Assembly: GCF_000406925.1 (NCBI RefSeq)
Contig: NZ_KE136348.1
Location: forward strand, 64,501-128,500
Length of the DNA stretch: 64,000 nt
Reading direction: 5' to 3'
DNA from: Enterococcus columbae DSM 7374 = ATCC 51263
GTDB lineage: Bacteria > Bacillota > Bacilli > Lactobacillales > Enterococcaceae
This document shows positions 55,881 through 64,000 of this stretch, piece by piece. The translations under genes and the position numbers were made by a program. Positions within the stretch are counted from its first letter, which is position 1. Each line of letters opens with the position of its first letter. A model generated the notes under the pieces. The model saw only the letters and a list, made by a program, of their open reading frames with translations. It made no database searches and was not told where the DNA came from.

Positions 55881-56162
55881 TTTCTCGCGGCTAAGCAATC
55901 CACTTCGCATTTTTTTAATCTATGCTTAGTGGATAGCCTCTCGGAAAATAAGCCAGTCTGGCATATAAAGTCTTTAAATAAACGGACTTTTTCGCCATTT
56001 TGGTCCTTATTTTCTCGCGGCTAAGCAATCCACTTCGCATTTTTTAATCTATGCTTAGTGGATAGCCTCTCGGAAAATAAGCCAGCCTGGCGTATAAAGT
56101 CTTTAATCGCACGGACTTTTTCGCCATTCTGGGCCTTATTTTCTCGCGGCTAAGCAATCCAC
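55881..56162. repeat. Tandem array B: two complete and one partial about 130-bp dyad units
   Basis: The sequence TTTCTCGCGGCTAAGCAATC begins at 55881, 56011 and 56140 (period 130 and 129). Between successive copies lie two 105-nt imperfect hairpins (55929-56033 and 56058-56162) whose arms run GTGGATAGCC...AAAATAAG and CTTATTTTCTCGCGGCTAAGCAATCCAC (arm given in parts). A short inner stem AAAGTC/GGACTTT closes near the loop. The region between padR and the DUF1015 terminator holds no gene. It is an intergenic repeat family resembling the array at 59.76 kb. Confidence 0.85.
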
Positions 56163-56177
56163 TTCGCATTTTTTTAT

Positions 56178-56226
56178 AAAAAAACGAATATACAGGCTAA
56201 TGGTGATAGCTTGTATATTCGTTTTA
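56178..56226 (-). terminator. Terminator after the serC-serA-DUF1015 operon
   Basis: AAAACGAATATACA (56181-56194) and TGTATATTCGTTTT (56212-56225) form a 14-bp stem with a 17-nt loop; TTTTTTT follows on the minus strand. Confidence 0.92.
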
Positions 56227-56230
56227 TTCA

Positions 56231-57463
56231 TTATTTACTTCTTGTTTCTAAATCATGGATTAATAAGCCACTTAATAGTTTAGGTTCAAACCATGTTGAC
56301 TTTGGTGGCATGATTTGTTTGGCATCAGCAACAGCTAATAAATCATGCATCGATGTTGGATACATCGCAATAGCTACCTGCCATTTTTGACTATCCACCA
56401 AACGAACAAGTTCTTCAGAGCCACGAATGCCGCCAACAAAATCAATCCGTGAATCGACTCGGACATCGGTAATGCCAAAAATACCTTCAATCACATACTT
56501 TTGTAAAACAGCAACATCTAAGCCATTGACTGCATCATTAGGTCGTAAGGCTTCGTTAAAGGTTAAGGTATACCATTGCTGATTGTAATATAATTTAAAC
56601 TCACCTTTTTGCTGTGCTTTTATTTGGGTCGTCGGTGTAACTGTAAAGTATTCCGCTAAGCGTTGGAAAAAATCAGCCGGTGGGACAATATTAATCACTC
56701 GATTATACTCCAAAATATGCAATTCATTTTCTGGAAAAATAATCGATAAGAAATACTCACTTTCCGCACTTGCTGTTTGATTTTCTCGTTTTTCTAAGCC
56801 GACCTTCACGGCTGAGGCTGCCCGATGATGCCCATCAGCAATATATAATGCGTTCACTTGCTCAAAAATGGCCGTAATTTGCTCAATGACTGCTAAATCA
56901 TCAATGACCCATAGACGATGGTGAACCTGATGATATTTTTCAAAATCATAGATTGGCGCGTGCTGCACCTTCCACGCTTGAACAATTTGCTGCATCGCTT
57001 CTGGCTCACGATAGCTTAAGAAAATCGGTGAGGTATTGGCATCACAGTATCGGATATGATTCATCCGATCTTCCTCTTTAGCTGGTCGAGTAAACTCGTG
57101 CTTTTTAATTAAGTCGTTGACATAGTCCTCAATTGCTGTATTCGCAGCAATTCCTGTTTGAGTCCTTCCAGCCATCGTTAATTCATATAAATAAAAGCAA
57201 GGCTTGTCCTCTTTAACAAACCAACCTTCAGCTAAAAATTGTTGCAAAACCTCATTTGCCTTTTGATAAACTTCTTTTGCATAAGGATTCATCTGATCAT
57301 CAAATGCAATCTCAGAGCGATCAATATGGAAATAGCTATATGGATTATCCTTGGCTAAATTGCGCGCCTCGTTGGTATCAATCACGTCATAAGGTAATTC
57401 CGCGATTTGACTAGCAAGATTGCTTTTAGGACGAATTGCTCGAAAAGGACGTACTTGAACCAT
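56231..57463 (-). CDS. DUF1015 family protein
   Basis: A 410-residue protein starting VQVRPFRAIRPK, with AELPYDVIDTNEAR near 24 and YIADGHHRAASAVK near 205 as conserved motifs of the DUF1015 family. The histidine-rich DGHHR segment suggests a catalytic or metal site, but the function is not established. It is translationally coupled to serA (one-base overlap), so a role linked to serine synthesis is plausible; serB is otherwise missing from this operon. Confidence 0.85.
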   Translation of the reverse strand: MVQVRPFRAIRPKSNLASQIAELPYDVIDTNEARNLAKDNPYSYFHIDRSEIAFDDQMNPYAKEVYQKANEVLQQFLAEGWFVKEDKPCFYLYELTMAGRTQTGIAANTAIEDYVNDLIKKHEFTRPAKEEDRMNHIRYCDANTSPIFLSYREPEAMQQIVQAWKVQHAPIYDFEKYHQVHHRLWVIDDLAVIEQITAIFEQVNALYIADGHHRAASAVKVGLEKRENQTASAESEYFLSIIFPENELHILEYNRVINIVPPADFFQRLAEYFTVTPTTQIKAQQKGEFKLYYNQQWYTLTFNEALRPNDAVNGLDVAVLQKYVIEGIFGITDVRVDSRIDFVGGIRGSEELVRLVDSQKWQVAIAMYPTSMHDLLAVADAKQIMPPKSTWFEPKLLSGLLIHDLETRSK

Positions 57464-58647
57464 TAATATGGCACCTCCGTATGTTGAATGCTACGAACAC
57501 GAATAATATTTTCCTGCTCTTGTAATTTTTCGACAATCTGCTGGATAACTGTTTGCTCTTTTTCGGCTACATCCACTAGTGTATAAGCATAATCGCCACG
57601 TCCACGATTAACCATATTTTCAATATTTACGCCTAATGTAGCGATTGCTGAAGAAATTTGACCAAGCATATTAGGAATATTGCGATGAATTACAGTTATT
57701 CGATAAGGTGATTGAAAGGCCATCTCAACGGTTGGAAAATTCACCGAATATTTGATTGCACCGGTTTCTAGATAACGCTTCAAGGTACGAGCAGCCATTT
57801 TGGCACAATTAATCTCAGCTTCATCCGTAGAAGCGCCTAAATGTGGCAAGACCAAAATATTTTCTTGATTAAGTAATCGTGCATCTGCAAAATCAGTCGT
57901 GTACCCACTAATTTGTTGTGCTGAAATCGCTGCTAACAAGGCAGGAACATCAACAATTTCGCCACGTGAAAAATTAAATAGATGCGCATTTTTTTTCATC
58001 ATAGCTAATTCTCTTGCGCCAATAAATCCTTTTGTCTTTTCATTTAATGGCATGTGAAGTGTAATAAAATCACAGGTTTGTAGAATTTCTTCTACTTGAT
58101 TGGCACGTTTGACACGTCTTGAGATACTCCAAGCTGTATCAACCGAAACATACGGATCATAACCAATGACTTCCATCCCTAAACGATAGGCATCATTCGC
58201 TACCATCGCACCAATAGAGCCTAAACCGATGACTCCCAGTTTTTTCCCTTCTAGTTCATGACCAACAAATTGCTTTTTATTGGCTTCAACCTGTTCTTCT
58301 GTATTTTCACCCGTTAATTGCTGGACCCATTTGGCACCTTGCATAATTGGACGAACACTTAATAATAAGCTTGCTAAAACTAATTCTTTTACCGCATTGG
58401 CATTAGCTCCTGGTGTATTAAAAACAACTATTCCTTGTTCCGTACAGTGATCAATTGGAATATTATTCGTTCCCGCACCAGCTCTTGCTACAGCTAAAAC
58501 TGATTTTGGAAAAGCATAGTCATGTAATTTTTGACTACGTAATAAAATCGCATCAGGCTGTTCACTTTCATTAATCGCATAATTTTCTTTTTCAAAACGT
58601 GCTAAGCCTTCTGGAGCAATTGCGTTAAATGTTTTAATTTGATACAT
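57463..58647 (-). CDS. serA: D-3-phosphoglycerate dehydrogenase with ACT domain
   Basis: A 394-residue D-2-hydroxyacid dehydrogenase. The NAD motif is GLGSIGAMVANDA (about 144-156), catalytic Arg lies in FSRGEIVD near 228, and the His is in LPHLGAST near 277. A C-terminal ACT domain (about 318-390) suggests feedback control by serine. It oxidises 3-phosphoglycerate in the first step of serine synthesis. It overlaps both neighbours by one base. Confidence 0.92.
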   Translation of the reverse strand: MYQIKTFNAIAPEGLARFEKENYAINESEQPDAILLRSQKLHDYAFPKSVLAVARAGAGTNNIPIDHCTEQGIVVFNTPGANANAVKELVLASLLLSVRPIMQGAKWVQQLTGENTEEQVEANKKQFVGHELEGKKLGVIGLGSIGAMVANDAYRLGMEVIGYDPYVSVDTAWSISRRVKRANQVEEILQTCDFITLHMPLNEKTKGFIGARELAMMKKNAHLFNFSRGEIVDVPALLAAISAQQISGYTTDFADARLLNQENILVLPHLGASTDEAEINCAKMAARTLKRYLETGAIKYSVNFPTVEMAFQSPYRITVIHRNIPNMLGQISSAIATLGVNIENMVNRGRGDYAYTLVDVAEKEQTVIQQIVEKLQEQENIIRVRSIQHTEVPY

Positions 58648-59735
58648 TATTTTTCACCACCATATTTTTGTTCAAATGCTTGCATAAAATCAACCAAAGC
58701 CTCCACACCTTCATAAGGGAAAGCATTATATAGGCTTGCTCGCATCCCACCTACACTACGATGTCCTTTTAGATTTTGAAATCCAGCTACTAAAGCTTCT
58801 TTATTAAATAATTGATCTAGTTTTTCATCACCCGTAACAAATGGGATGTTGGTAATGGAACGATTGTTAATTGCTACCGGATTTGAAAAGAGCTTTGAGC
58901 GATCAATTGCCTGATAGAGTAGTTGAGCTTTGGCCTGATCTTTTTCGATCATTCCCTGAACGCCTCCTTGAGCTTTGACCCACTCTAAAACCAATTTCAT
59001 GATATAAATCGCATAGGTTGGTGGTGTATTGTATAATGAGCGATTTTTCGCTTGTAAAGCAAAATCAAGCATCGGTGCAAAAATCGGCTCTTTATTTAAT
59101 AAATCATCTCGAATAATAACCAAAGTAACCCCAGATGGACCAAGATTTTTTTGTGCTCCTGCATAGATTAAACCAAAATCAGTCACCTTAAAATCATTAG
59201 CTAAAATATTTGATGACATATCTGCAACTAAAGGCACTTCACCCGTTTGTGGTAATTTATCATAGGTCACGCCACCAATTGTTTCATTAGTGGTAATATG
59301 CACATAGGCTGCTTCCTGATCGATTTGATCTACTGTCACTTCTGGCACATAAGTGAAGTTTTGATCTTCACTGGTAGCAATTACTTCTACCTCAACACCT
59401 GGAACTTGCTCAGCTGCACTAATGGCTTTTTTGGACCAAGCACCGGTATTGATATAAAGTGCCTTCTTCCCTTGCGCTAAATTTAAAGGAATTATACTAA
59501 ATTGCAAACTAGCACCACCTTGTAAAAATAGCACATGATAATTATCTGGAATCGCCATTAATTCTCTTAATAAATGCTCTGCTTCTTTGATGATCTGATC
59601 GTATAAGGAGGAGCGATGACTCAGCTCCATTACAGACATTTCACTACCTGCATAATTTAAAAATTCTGCTTGAGCTTTTTGTAATACTTCTTTTGGTAGC
59701 ACGGCTGGACCGGCTGAAAAATTGTAAACAATCAT
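58647..59735 (-). CDS. serC: Phosphoserine aminotransferase
   Basis: A 362-residue PLP enzyme with [11 protein letters not shown] at the N-terminus, the PLP-lysine motif [11 protein letters not shown] near 191-201 and the conserved [11 protein letters not shown] near residue 333. It converts phosphohydroxypyruvate and glutamate to phosphoserine. It heads serC-serA-DUF1015. No serine phosphatase gene is in the operon. The repeat array lies directly upstream, so the promoter must lie within the first 25 bases or inside the array. Confidence 0.95.
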   Translation of the reverse strand: MIVYNFSAGPAVLPKEVLQKAQAEFLNYAGSEMSVMELSHRSSLYDQIIKEAEHLLRELMAIPDNYHVLFLQGGASLQFSIIPLNLAQGKKALYINTGAWSKKAISAAEQVPGVEVEVIATSEDQNFTYVPEVTVDQIDQEAAYVHITTNETIGGVTYDKLPQTGEVPLVADMSSNILANDFKVTDFGLIYAGAQKNLGPSGVTLVIIRDDLLNKEPIFAPMLDFALQAKNRSLYNTPPTYAIYIMKLVLEWVKAQGGVQGMIEKDQAKAQLLYQAIDRSKLFSNPVAINNRSITNIPFVTGDEKLDQLFNKEALVAGFQNLKGHRSVGGMRASLYNAFPYEGVEALVDFMQAFEQKYGGEK

Positions 59736-59756
59736 CTATACTCTCTCCTTTATTTT

Positions 59757-60404
59757 AGAGGCTATGTGTTGAGCGTTTTGATACGAGTAAATAAGTTCCA
59801 AGTGGATGGAAAAGTCCTCCATCTATTAAGACTTTTACAGCAACTTGGCTTATTTACCGAGTATCAGCTCAACAACATGCCGTTTATTGTAGAGGCTATG
59901 AGACAAGCGTTCTGGTTTGAGCAATAAGTCGTAGCGGTCGATAAAAGTGCATGGTTTTTAACACTTTTTCGACTGCAAGCTTATTGCCGAAAACCAGCTT
60001 GGCTCATGCCGTTTTTAGAGGCAATCAAGCGAGCGATTTGCTATGAGTAAATAAGTCTAACTAGACCAAAAAAGTGCACAATTTTTAACACTTTTTTGGG
60101 ATAGTTGCTTATTTACCGAATAGCAGCTCGATTGATGCCGTTTATTGTAGAGGCTATGAGACAGCTCGCTCAGGCACGAGCAAATAAGCTTCAAAGGGAT
60201 GGAAAAGTCCATTACTTTTAAGACTTTTACAGCACTTTGACTTATTTGACGAGTGACTAGCTGGCTCATGCCGTTTTCAGAGGCTATGTGTTGAGCGCTT
60301 TGATACGAGTAAATAAATTCCAAGTGGATGGAAAAGTTCTCCATCTTTTAAGACTTTTACAGCAACTTGGCTTATTTACCGAGTATCAGCTCAACAACAT
60401 GCCA
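59757..60404. repeat. Tandem array A: five about 130-bp dyad units
   Basis: Units begin with AGAGGC at 59757, 59891, 60017, 60149 and 60279 and end with ATGCC plus a short spacer (periods 134, 126, 132 and 130). Each is a long imperfect hairpin. Arm parts pair as TGTTGAGC..GATAC/GTATC.GCTCAACA in units 1 and 5, CAAGC..CTGGTTT/AAACCAGCTTG in unit 2, CGAGC..TTGCTAT/ATAGCAGCTCG in unit 3. A common AATAAG/CTTATT middle stem and an inner AAAAGTC/GACTTTT stem occur in most units. No gene is seen; reading frames inside are repeats of one another. Confidence 0.9.
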
Positions 60405-60496
60405 CCTCTATTTTATGTGATTACAATTATATCAGATTAAAATTCATTAATAAAGTTTTAATTTAAAAGAATGCGAAAATTTTCTCAAACTTTACA

Positions 60497-60540
60497 AAAA
60501 AAAGATTCACTACCTTAGATGAGGTAATGAATCTTTTAAC
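60497..60540 (-). terminator. Terminator after the fructokinase gene
   Basis: AAAAGATTCACTACCT (60500-60515) and AGGTAATGAATCTTTT (60522-60537) with a 6-nt loop; TTTTTTTT on the minus strand. Confidence 0.92.
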
Positions 60541-60549
60541 TACTATAAA

Positions 60550-61416
60550 CTATTTTAACAAGTCTTTCGCCATAGCCAAACACCCAATTGTCGCTGCATT
60601 ATCCACTAATTTAGGGGTTACAATGTACGCAGCTAAGTCTGGTGTTTTCACATAGTTCTTTAATAATTCCGTAAAGTGACGATGCACTCGCTCCATCATG
60701 TGCGCTTGTTTCATCACACCCCCACCAAAAATAATGACATCTGGTGAAAGCATTAGCGTTGTATTATATGCACATTGAGCAATGTAATAAGCTTCTTGTT
60801 CCCAATATGGATGATCAGCAGGCACATCTTGGCCTTTCATTCCCAAACGTTTTTCCACAGCCGGTCCAGCTGCCATCCCTTCTAAGCAATTACCATGGAA
60901 TGGACAAGCCCCTTCAAAATGATCGTCTTTATGAGGAACCACTAACATATGCCCCATTTCAGGATGACTAAAGCCTTCAATGAAATGACCATTTTGAATA
61001 GCGCCACCACCTACACCAGTACCAATTGTATAGTAGACGACACTTCTTTTCCCCTTACCATGACCATAATAATATTCACCGTAAGCTGCTGCATTCACAT
61101 CTGTAGTCCATGCAACTGGTAAATCAAAGGCAGCTTTTAGCGCACCAACAAAATTATAGTTTTGCCATGCAAGCTTAGGGGTTGAGGTAATATAGCCATA
61201 GGTTGCTGAATCTGGATGAATATCAATTGGTCCAAATGAGCCAACGCCGATGCTAGCTAATTCTGCTTGATATTCTTTGAAAAAGTTAATGACATCCGTC
61301 ATCGTTTCCTCTGGGGTAGTGGTAGGAAAGCTTTCACGAGCTACGATATTTAATTCTTCATCACCGATAGCACAAACAAACTTAGTGCCTCCCGCTTCAA
61401 TTGATCCAAAATACAT
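60550..61416 (-). CDS. scrK: ROK family fructokinase
   Basis: A 288-residue ROK kinase. Motifs are IEAGGTKF (near 5-12), TDVNAAAYGE near 105, GTGVGGG near 131, and a zinc site HPEMGHMLV...CPFHGNCLEG (about 155-185) typical of fructokinases. It phosphorylates fructose released by the GH32 hydrolase encoded upstream. ATG at 61416 has AAAGGAG eight bases upstream. It lies 58 bases after the EIIA gene and is probably cotranscribed. Confidence 0.92.
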   Translation of the reverse strand: MYFGSIEAGGTKFVCAIGDEELNIVARESFPTTTPEETMTDVINFFKEYQAELASIGVGSFGPIDIHPDSATYGYITSTPKLAWQNYNFVGALKAAFDLPVAWTTDVNAAAYGEYYYGHGKGKRSVVYYTIGTGVGGGAIQNGHFIEGFSHPEMGHMLVVPHKDDHFEGACPFHGNCLEGMAAGPAVEKRLGMKGQDVPADHPYWEQEAYYIAQCAYNTTLMLSPDVIIFGGGVMKQAHMMERVHRHFTELLKNYVKTPDLAAYIVTPKLVDNAATIGCLAMAKDLLK

Positions 61417-61474
61417 ACTAAGCACTCCTTTGATTTTGATGGTTTCGTTTTCAGCTTATTTTATAGAATCATAA

Positions 61475-62002
61475 TTATTTAGTTACTTCTAAGACGACTT
61501 CTTTACTATTGACTTGGCCTAAATGAGTTGGTTTAACGTCTTGATATTGATCAGTGTTCGTAACAATCAACATAACAGTCGTATCATAGCCTGCCTTACT
61601 GATTGCTTGACGATCAAAAGTACCTAGTAATTCACCAGCTTGGATTTTATCGCCTTGCTTTTTGTTCGTAGTGAAATGTTTACCTTCTAAATTCACAGTA
61701 TCCACACCGATATGAATTAATAGCTCCATACCACTATCTGCTTGAATACCATAAGCATGACCAGTTGGATAGGCCACTGTTAAAGTACCAGAAACCGGTG
61801 CATAGACTTGATCAGCTTGTGGAATAATCCCTACACCTTTCCCCATCATTTCACTTGAAAAAACTGGATCCTTTACCGTTTTTAATTCGACAGCTTCACC
61901 AGTTACTACTGCTGCTACTTGATTTTCAGCTAAATTAATAGCGCTTACAGATTCCGCATGAATTTCCGGTTTTTTACCAAATAATTTATCAAAAATGCCC
62001 AT
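61475..62002 (-). CDS. PTS glucose-type EIIA component (single-domain)
   Basis: A 175-residue EIIA-Glc-like protein. The phosphorylated histidine lies in LLIHIGVDTV (near residue 97) and the second active-site histidine in GHAYGIQ (near 82). An N-terminal IFDKLFGKK is a short amphipathic stretch. It passes phosphate from HPr to a sugar permease, probably a sucrose-type EIIBC encoded elsewhere. It is first in an operon with fructokinase and sits under a promoter with a LacI-like operator. Confidence 0.9.
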   Translation of the reverse strand: MGIFDKLFGKKPEIHAESVSAINLAENQVAAVVTGEAVELKTVKDPVFSSEMMGKGVGIIPQADQVYAPVSGTLTVAYPTGHAYGIQADSGMELLIHIGVDTVNLEGKHFTTNKKQGDKIQAGELLGTFDRQAISKAGYDTTVMLIVTNTDQYQDVKPTHLGQVNSKEVVLEVTK

Positions 62003-62038
62003 AATATTCTATTCTCCTTTACTTTCCGCAAAATGTGG

Positions 62039-62084
62039 GAACGGTTCTACATTTTTATCATACTAAATTTTCTGATTTTGTCAA
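62039..62084 (-). promoter_or_regulatory. Promoter and operator of the EIIA-fructokinase operon
   Basis: TTGACA (62079-62084) and TATGAT (62057-62062) on the minus strand are 16 bases apart. The palindrome GAAC-C-GTTC (62039-62047) lies downstream of the -10, a typical place for a ScrR/LacI-family repressor. Confidence 0.65.
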
Positions 62085-62119
62085 CCGGATTCATGACAAA
62101 TATATTATAATCTATGTTT

Positions 62120-63481
62120 TTAGATTTGCGAATAAACTTTCTTTATTCCTTCTATATAGAATACAGATGTAAGCACTTCTTTTCCATCGTTAACAAAGAT
62201 TTCAATACTCTGTTGATCAATGTAAACTGTCAAATGAGTGGCTTGGATTTGCACACCACGGTATAGAACTGGATTCCGTTCTTCACCAATTAACTGATAC
62301 TTCAAATTCTTTCTATCAATATAAACTTCTTTTCTAAAAGCATCGTATCCAAAGCATAAATAATCATCTTTTGTTCCTAGTCTCAGAGCGATACTTTCAT
62401 TTATATCAATCTCAATTTTTGAAGGTTCCTTAATCTCTTCATTTAGATGAGATTCAATGAACTGGTTAGACAAACTTTCTGGTAATTTTTGCATTATTTG
62501 GTTGTCTTTTACTGTCAAGATTCGAGGTAAGCACATCGAACCAAACCAACCATGTTGTAATTGATCAGTAACTAGTGGACGTCCCCAAGTATGCATCCAA
62601 GCAATCATGATTCGTTCATTATTTGCATTTTTAGTTGTTTGAGCAGCATAAAAGTCATGACCATGGTCAATTTCTTTAAGGTTGTTAGGATAAAATTTTC
62701 CTATTTGCCAGTCCACTCGACCTTCCATAATAATATTGGAATTTTGATTATTAAAATCCAAGTGTTCAGAATGATATTGCATCGGAGACACAATCAGATA
62801 ACTTTGACCATGCATTTCAAAATAATCTGGGCATTCCCAGACAATTCCTTGATGTTTTTCACCTTTTAGAAAAATTGACTTAAAGGACCATTCAATCAAA
62901 TTCTCAGACTCTATTAAAACAATACAGCCAACTTGATCTTGATGTTGAGTTGCAACCACAGCGTAGTATTTTCCATTTTTAGTAAATAACTTTGGATCAC
63001 GAAAATCACTTCTACTAATTTCATTAGGTAATTGTTGACCTGTAATAACTGGATTTTCCTTAATTTTATGGAAAGTAATACCATCAGTAGAGTAAGCCAT
63101 ATTCTGCACTTGAGAAATTGAGCCATCTTCATTCACAATATGGCCGGTATACATTAACCAAAGTGTATCATCAACTACTAAAGCTGAACCTGAAAAACAA
63201 CCATTTTTGTCATAATCTTGATCTGGTGCTAAGGCGATAGGTAAATATTCCCAATGCGCTAAATCCTTGCTTTTCGCATGACCCCAATGCATTGTATCCC
63301 ATTTACTATCATAAGGATTATACTGATAAAAAAGATGATATTCTCCTTTATAATATACGAAGCCATTAGGATCATTCATCCAACCAATTTCTGGAACAAA
63401 ATGTAATTTGGGCTGATAGGTTGATTGTACATTATTCTTATTTGCTTCAATATATTTATTTGCACGTTCAATACTATACAT
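62120..63481 (-). CDS. scrB: GH32 sucrose-6-phosphate hydrolase / fructan hydrolase
   Basis: A 453-residue GH32 enzyme with WMNDPNGFVYY (nucleophile Asp near 37), FRDPKLF (transition-state Asp near 160), and WECPDYF (acid Glu near 214). A beta-sandwich C-terminal domain follows. It has no signal peptide, so it cuts imported sucrose phosphate or short fructo-oligosaccharides. ATG at 63481 follows AGGAGG. It lies 10 bases after a sugar-binding protein gene, which favours imported oligosaccharide as substrate. Confidence 0.88.
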   Translation of the reverse strand: MYSIERANKYIEANKNNVQSTYQPKLHFVPEIGWMNDPNGFVYYKGEYHLFYQYNPYDSKWDTMHWGHAKSKDLAHWEYLPIALAPDQDYDKNGCFSGSALVVDDTLWLMYTGHIVNEDGSISQVQNMAYSTDGITFHKIKENPVITGQQLPNEISRSDFRDPKLFTKNGKYYAVVATQHQDQVGCIVLIESENLIEWSFKSIFLKGEKHQGIVWECPDYFEMHGQSYLIVSPMQYHSEHLDFNNQNSNIIMEGRVDWQIGKFYPNNLKEIDHGHDFYAAQTTKNANNERIMIAWMHTWGRPLVTDQLQHGWFGSMCLPRILTVKDNQIMQKLPESLSNQFIESHLNEEIKEPSKIEIDINESIALRLGTKDDYLCFGYDAFRKEVYIDRKNLKYQLIGEERNPVLYRGVQIQATHLTVYIDQQSIEIFVNDGKEVLTSVFYIEGIKKVYSQI

Positions 63482-63491
63482 GAATATCCTC

Positions 63492-64000
63492 CTAATGATT
63501 CTTTTGATTGATATCATAATATTTTTGCTTAATCTTCAACCAATCGTTTAAGCCATATTTATCTAGATCTTTCAAATAACTATCCCATTCTTTATCAATA
63601 TTGCCATTTACAATCCATTCTGCACGTTTACGATAAATATAATCATTCATATCTGCTTCTACTTGGCTAATCTTGTCTAAATCTTTTTCTTTCATGAATA
63701 CTTTTGGATAGATATTTTCATTGTCCATATAAGGAACATAGTATTCTTTCAACAAATCTAAACGCCATTTTGCATCATCAGGCATTGTGGTCACTTTTCC
63801 ATAATAACTATTTAGAATGGCTAATGGTCCACCAATTTCAGTCTTTTGACGCAATTCAGCTGGTGCCGTACCTTCTAATGGTAAGTGTTTCAATGAATTC
63901 GTTGCTTTATCAAATTCGAAAATATTTTGTTGTTTCTTATCGCCATAAGTTCCCCAGTTATTTTGGACAGATTGAAGTGGTCGATATTGATAATCAATCC
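63492..64000 (-). CDS. Sugar ABC transporter substrate-binding protein, C-terminal part (cut by window edge)
   Basis: An open frame runs from the right edge to a stop at 63492 (about 169 codons seen). Its C-terminal end resembles large extracellular solute-binding proteins of the LplA/YtcQ type, with WRLDLLKEYYVPYMDN and DWLKIKQKYYD. The N-terminus with any lipobox is outside. It precedes scrB by 10 bases, so it probably delivers a fructose-containing oligosaccharide to a permease encoded further upstream. Confidence 0.75.
   Translation of the reverse strand, partial: IDYQYRPLQSVQNNWGTYGDKKQQNIFEFDKATNSLKHLPLEGTAPAELRQKTEIGGPLAILNSYYGKVTTMPDDAKWRLDLLKEYYVPYMDNENIYPKVFMKEKDLDKISQVEADMNDYIYRKRAEWIVNGNIDKEWDSYLKDLDKYGLNDWLKIKQKYYDINQKNH

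Noticed and set aside
55881-56177. CRISPR array
   Set aside because: The unit is about 130 bp with long internal dyads, not short identical repeats with unique spacers, and no cas gene is in the window.
59757-60404. A protein-coding gene inside the repeat array (a minus-strand frame of about 95 residues at 60057-60344)
   Set aside because: It runs across parts of several repeat units, has no ribosome binding site, and is explained by the repeat period.

Overview
The window comes from a low-GC Gram-positive bacterium of the order Lactobacillales. It looks most like Enterococcaceae: it has single-copy core genes such as ffh-ylxM, yunD-yutD-yutF, tadA-ffs, ytoI-nrnA, rnjB, luxS and coiA, strong AGGAGG-type ribosome binding sites, ECF transporters, PadR, PezAT and mal/scr sugar genes. 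The species cannot be fixed from the sequence alone.

Layout. 1-1430 is an ECF vitamin/metabolite transporter operon (A, T and S components; the A gene runs off the left edge). 1490-3790 is ffh-ylxM plus a DUF523 gene. 3900-7760 holds a PhoP-PhoR two-component pair facing an unlinked pstS that has Pho-box-like repeats. 7850-12600 is a housekeeping operon (yunD, yutD, yutF, a TIGR01906 membrane protein and a PatA-type aminotransferase). 12650-15700 holds an ECF S component with a nucleoside hydrolase, and an MFS transporter. 15760-18300 contains the SRP RNA, tadA, a YugP metallopeptidase and a PhnA-like protein. 18300-24340 is the divergent acetyl-diaminopimelate/lysine cluster (dapD-dapB-dapA against ykuR-lysA-dapF). 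With patA (7.9 kb) and asd (34.7 kb) the window carries every step from aspartyl phosphate to lysine; aspartokinase is absent.

24340-34500 is nrnA-ytoI, then an accessory island (an orphan AbrB/MazE-like protein and a three-gene methyltransferase / GIY-YIG-helicase / methyltransferase module), then rnjB. 34600-40500 holds asd, luxS, a PezAT toxin-antitoxin pair, a TetR-controlled FAD oxidoreductase and a Nudix hydrolase. 40500-49500 is a maltodextrin regulon: three GH13 enzymes divergent from malEFG, with LacI/CcpA-type operators at both promoters. 49560-53050 is mntH under an MntR-type box, coiA and two small membrane proteins. 53200-54730 is a patchy stretch with a DinJ-RelE-type pair, a decayed HicB antitoxin and tiny ORFs. 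54800-59740 is a PadR-controlled membrane protein and a serC-serA-DUF1015 operon. 60500-64000 is a sucrose/fructan set (EIIA, fructokinase, GH32 hydrolase, end of a sugar-binding protein).

The two observations most worth following are (1) the 27.6-32.7 kb island, where the elements of one adenine methyltransferase appear spread over three overlapping genes around a helicase carrying its own GIY-YIG nuclease domain, and (2) two tandem arrays of long intergenic dyads (55.88-56.16 kb and 59.76-60.40 kb), each unit about 130 bp, whose stem arms change together from unit to unit, as expected if the folded form is selected.
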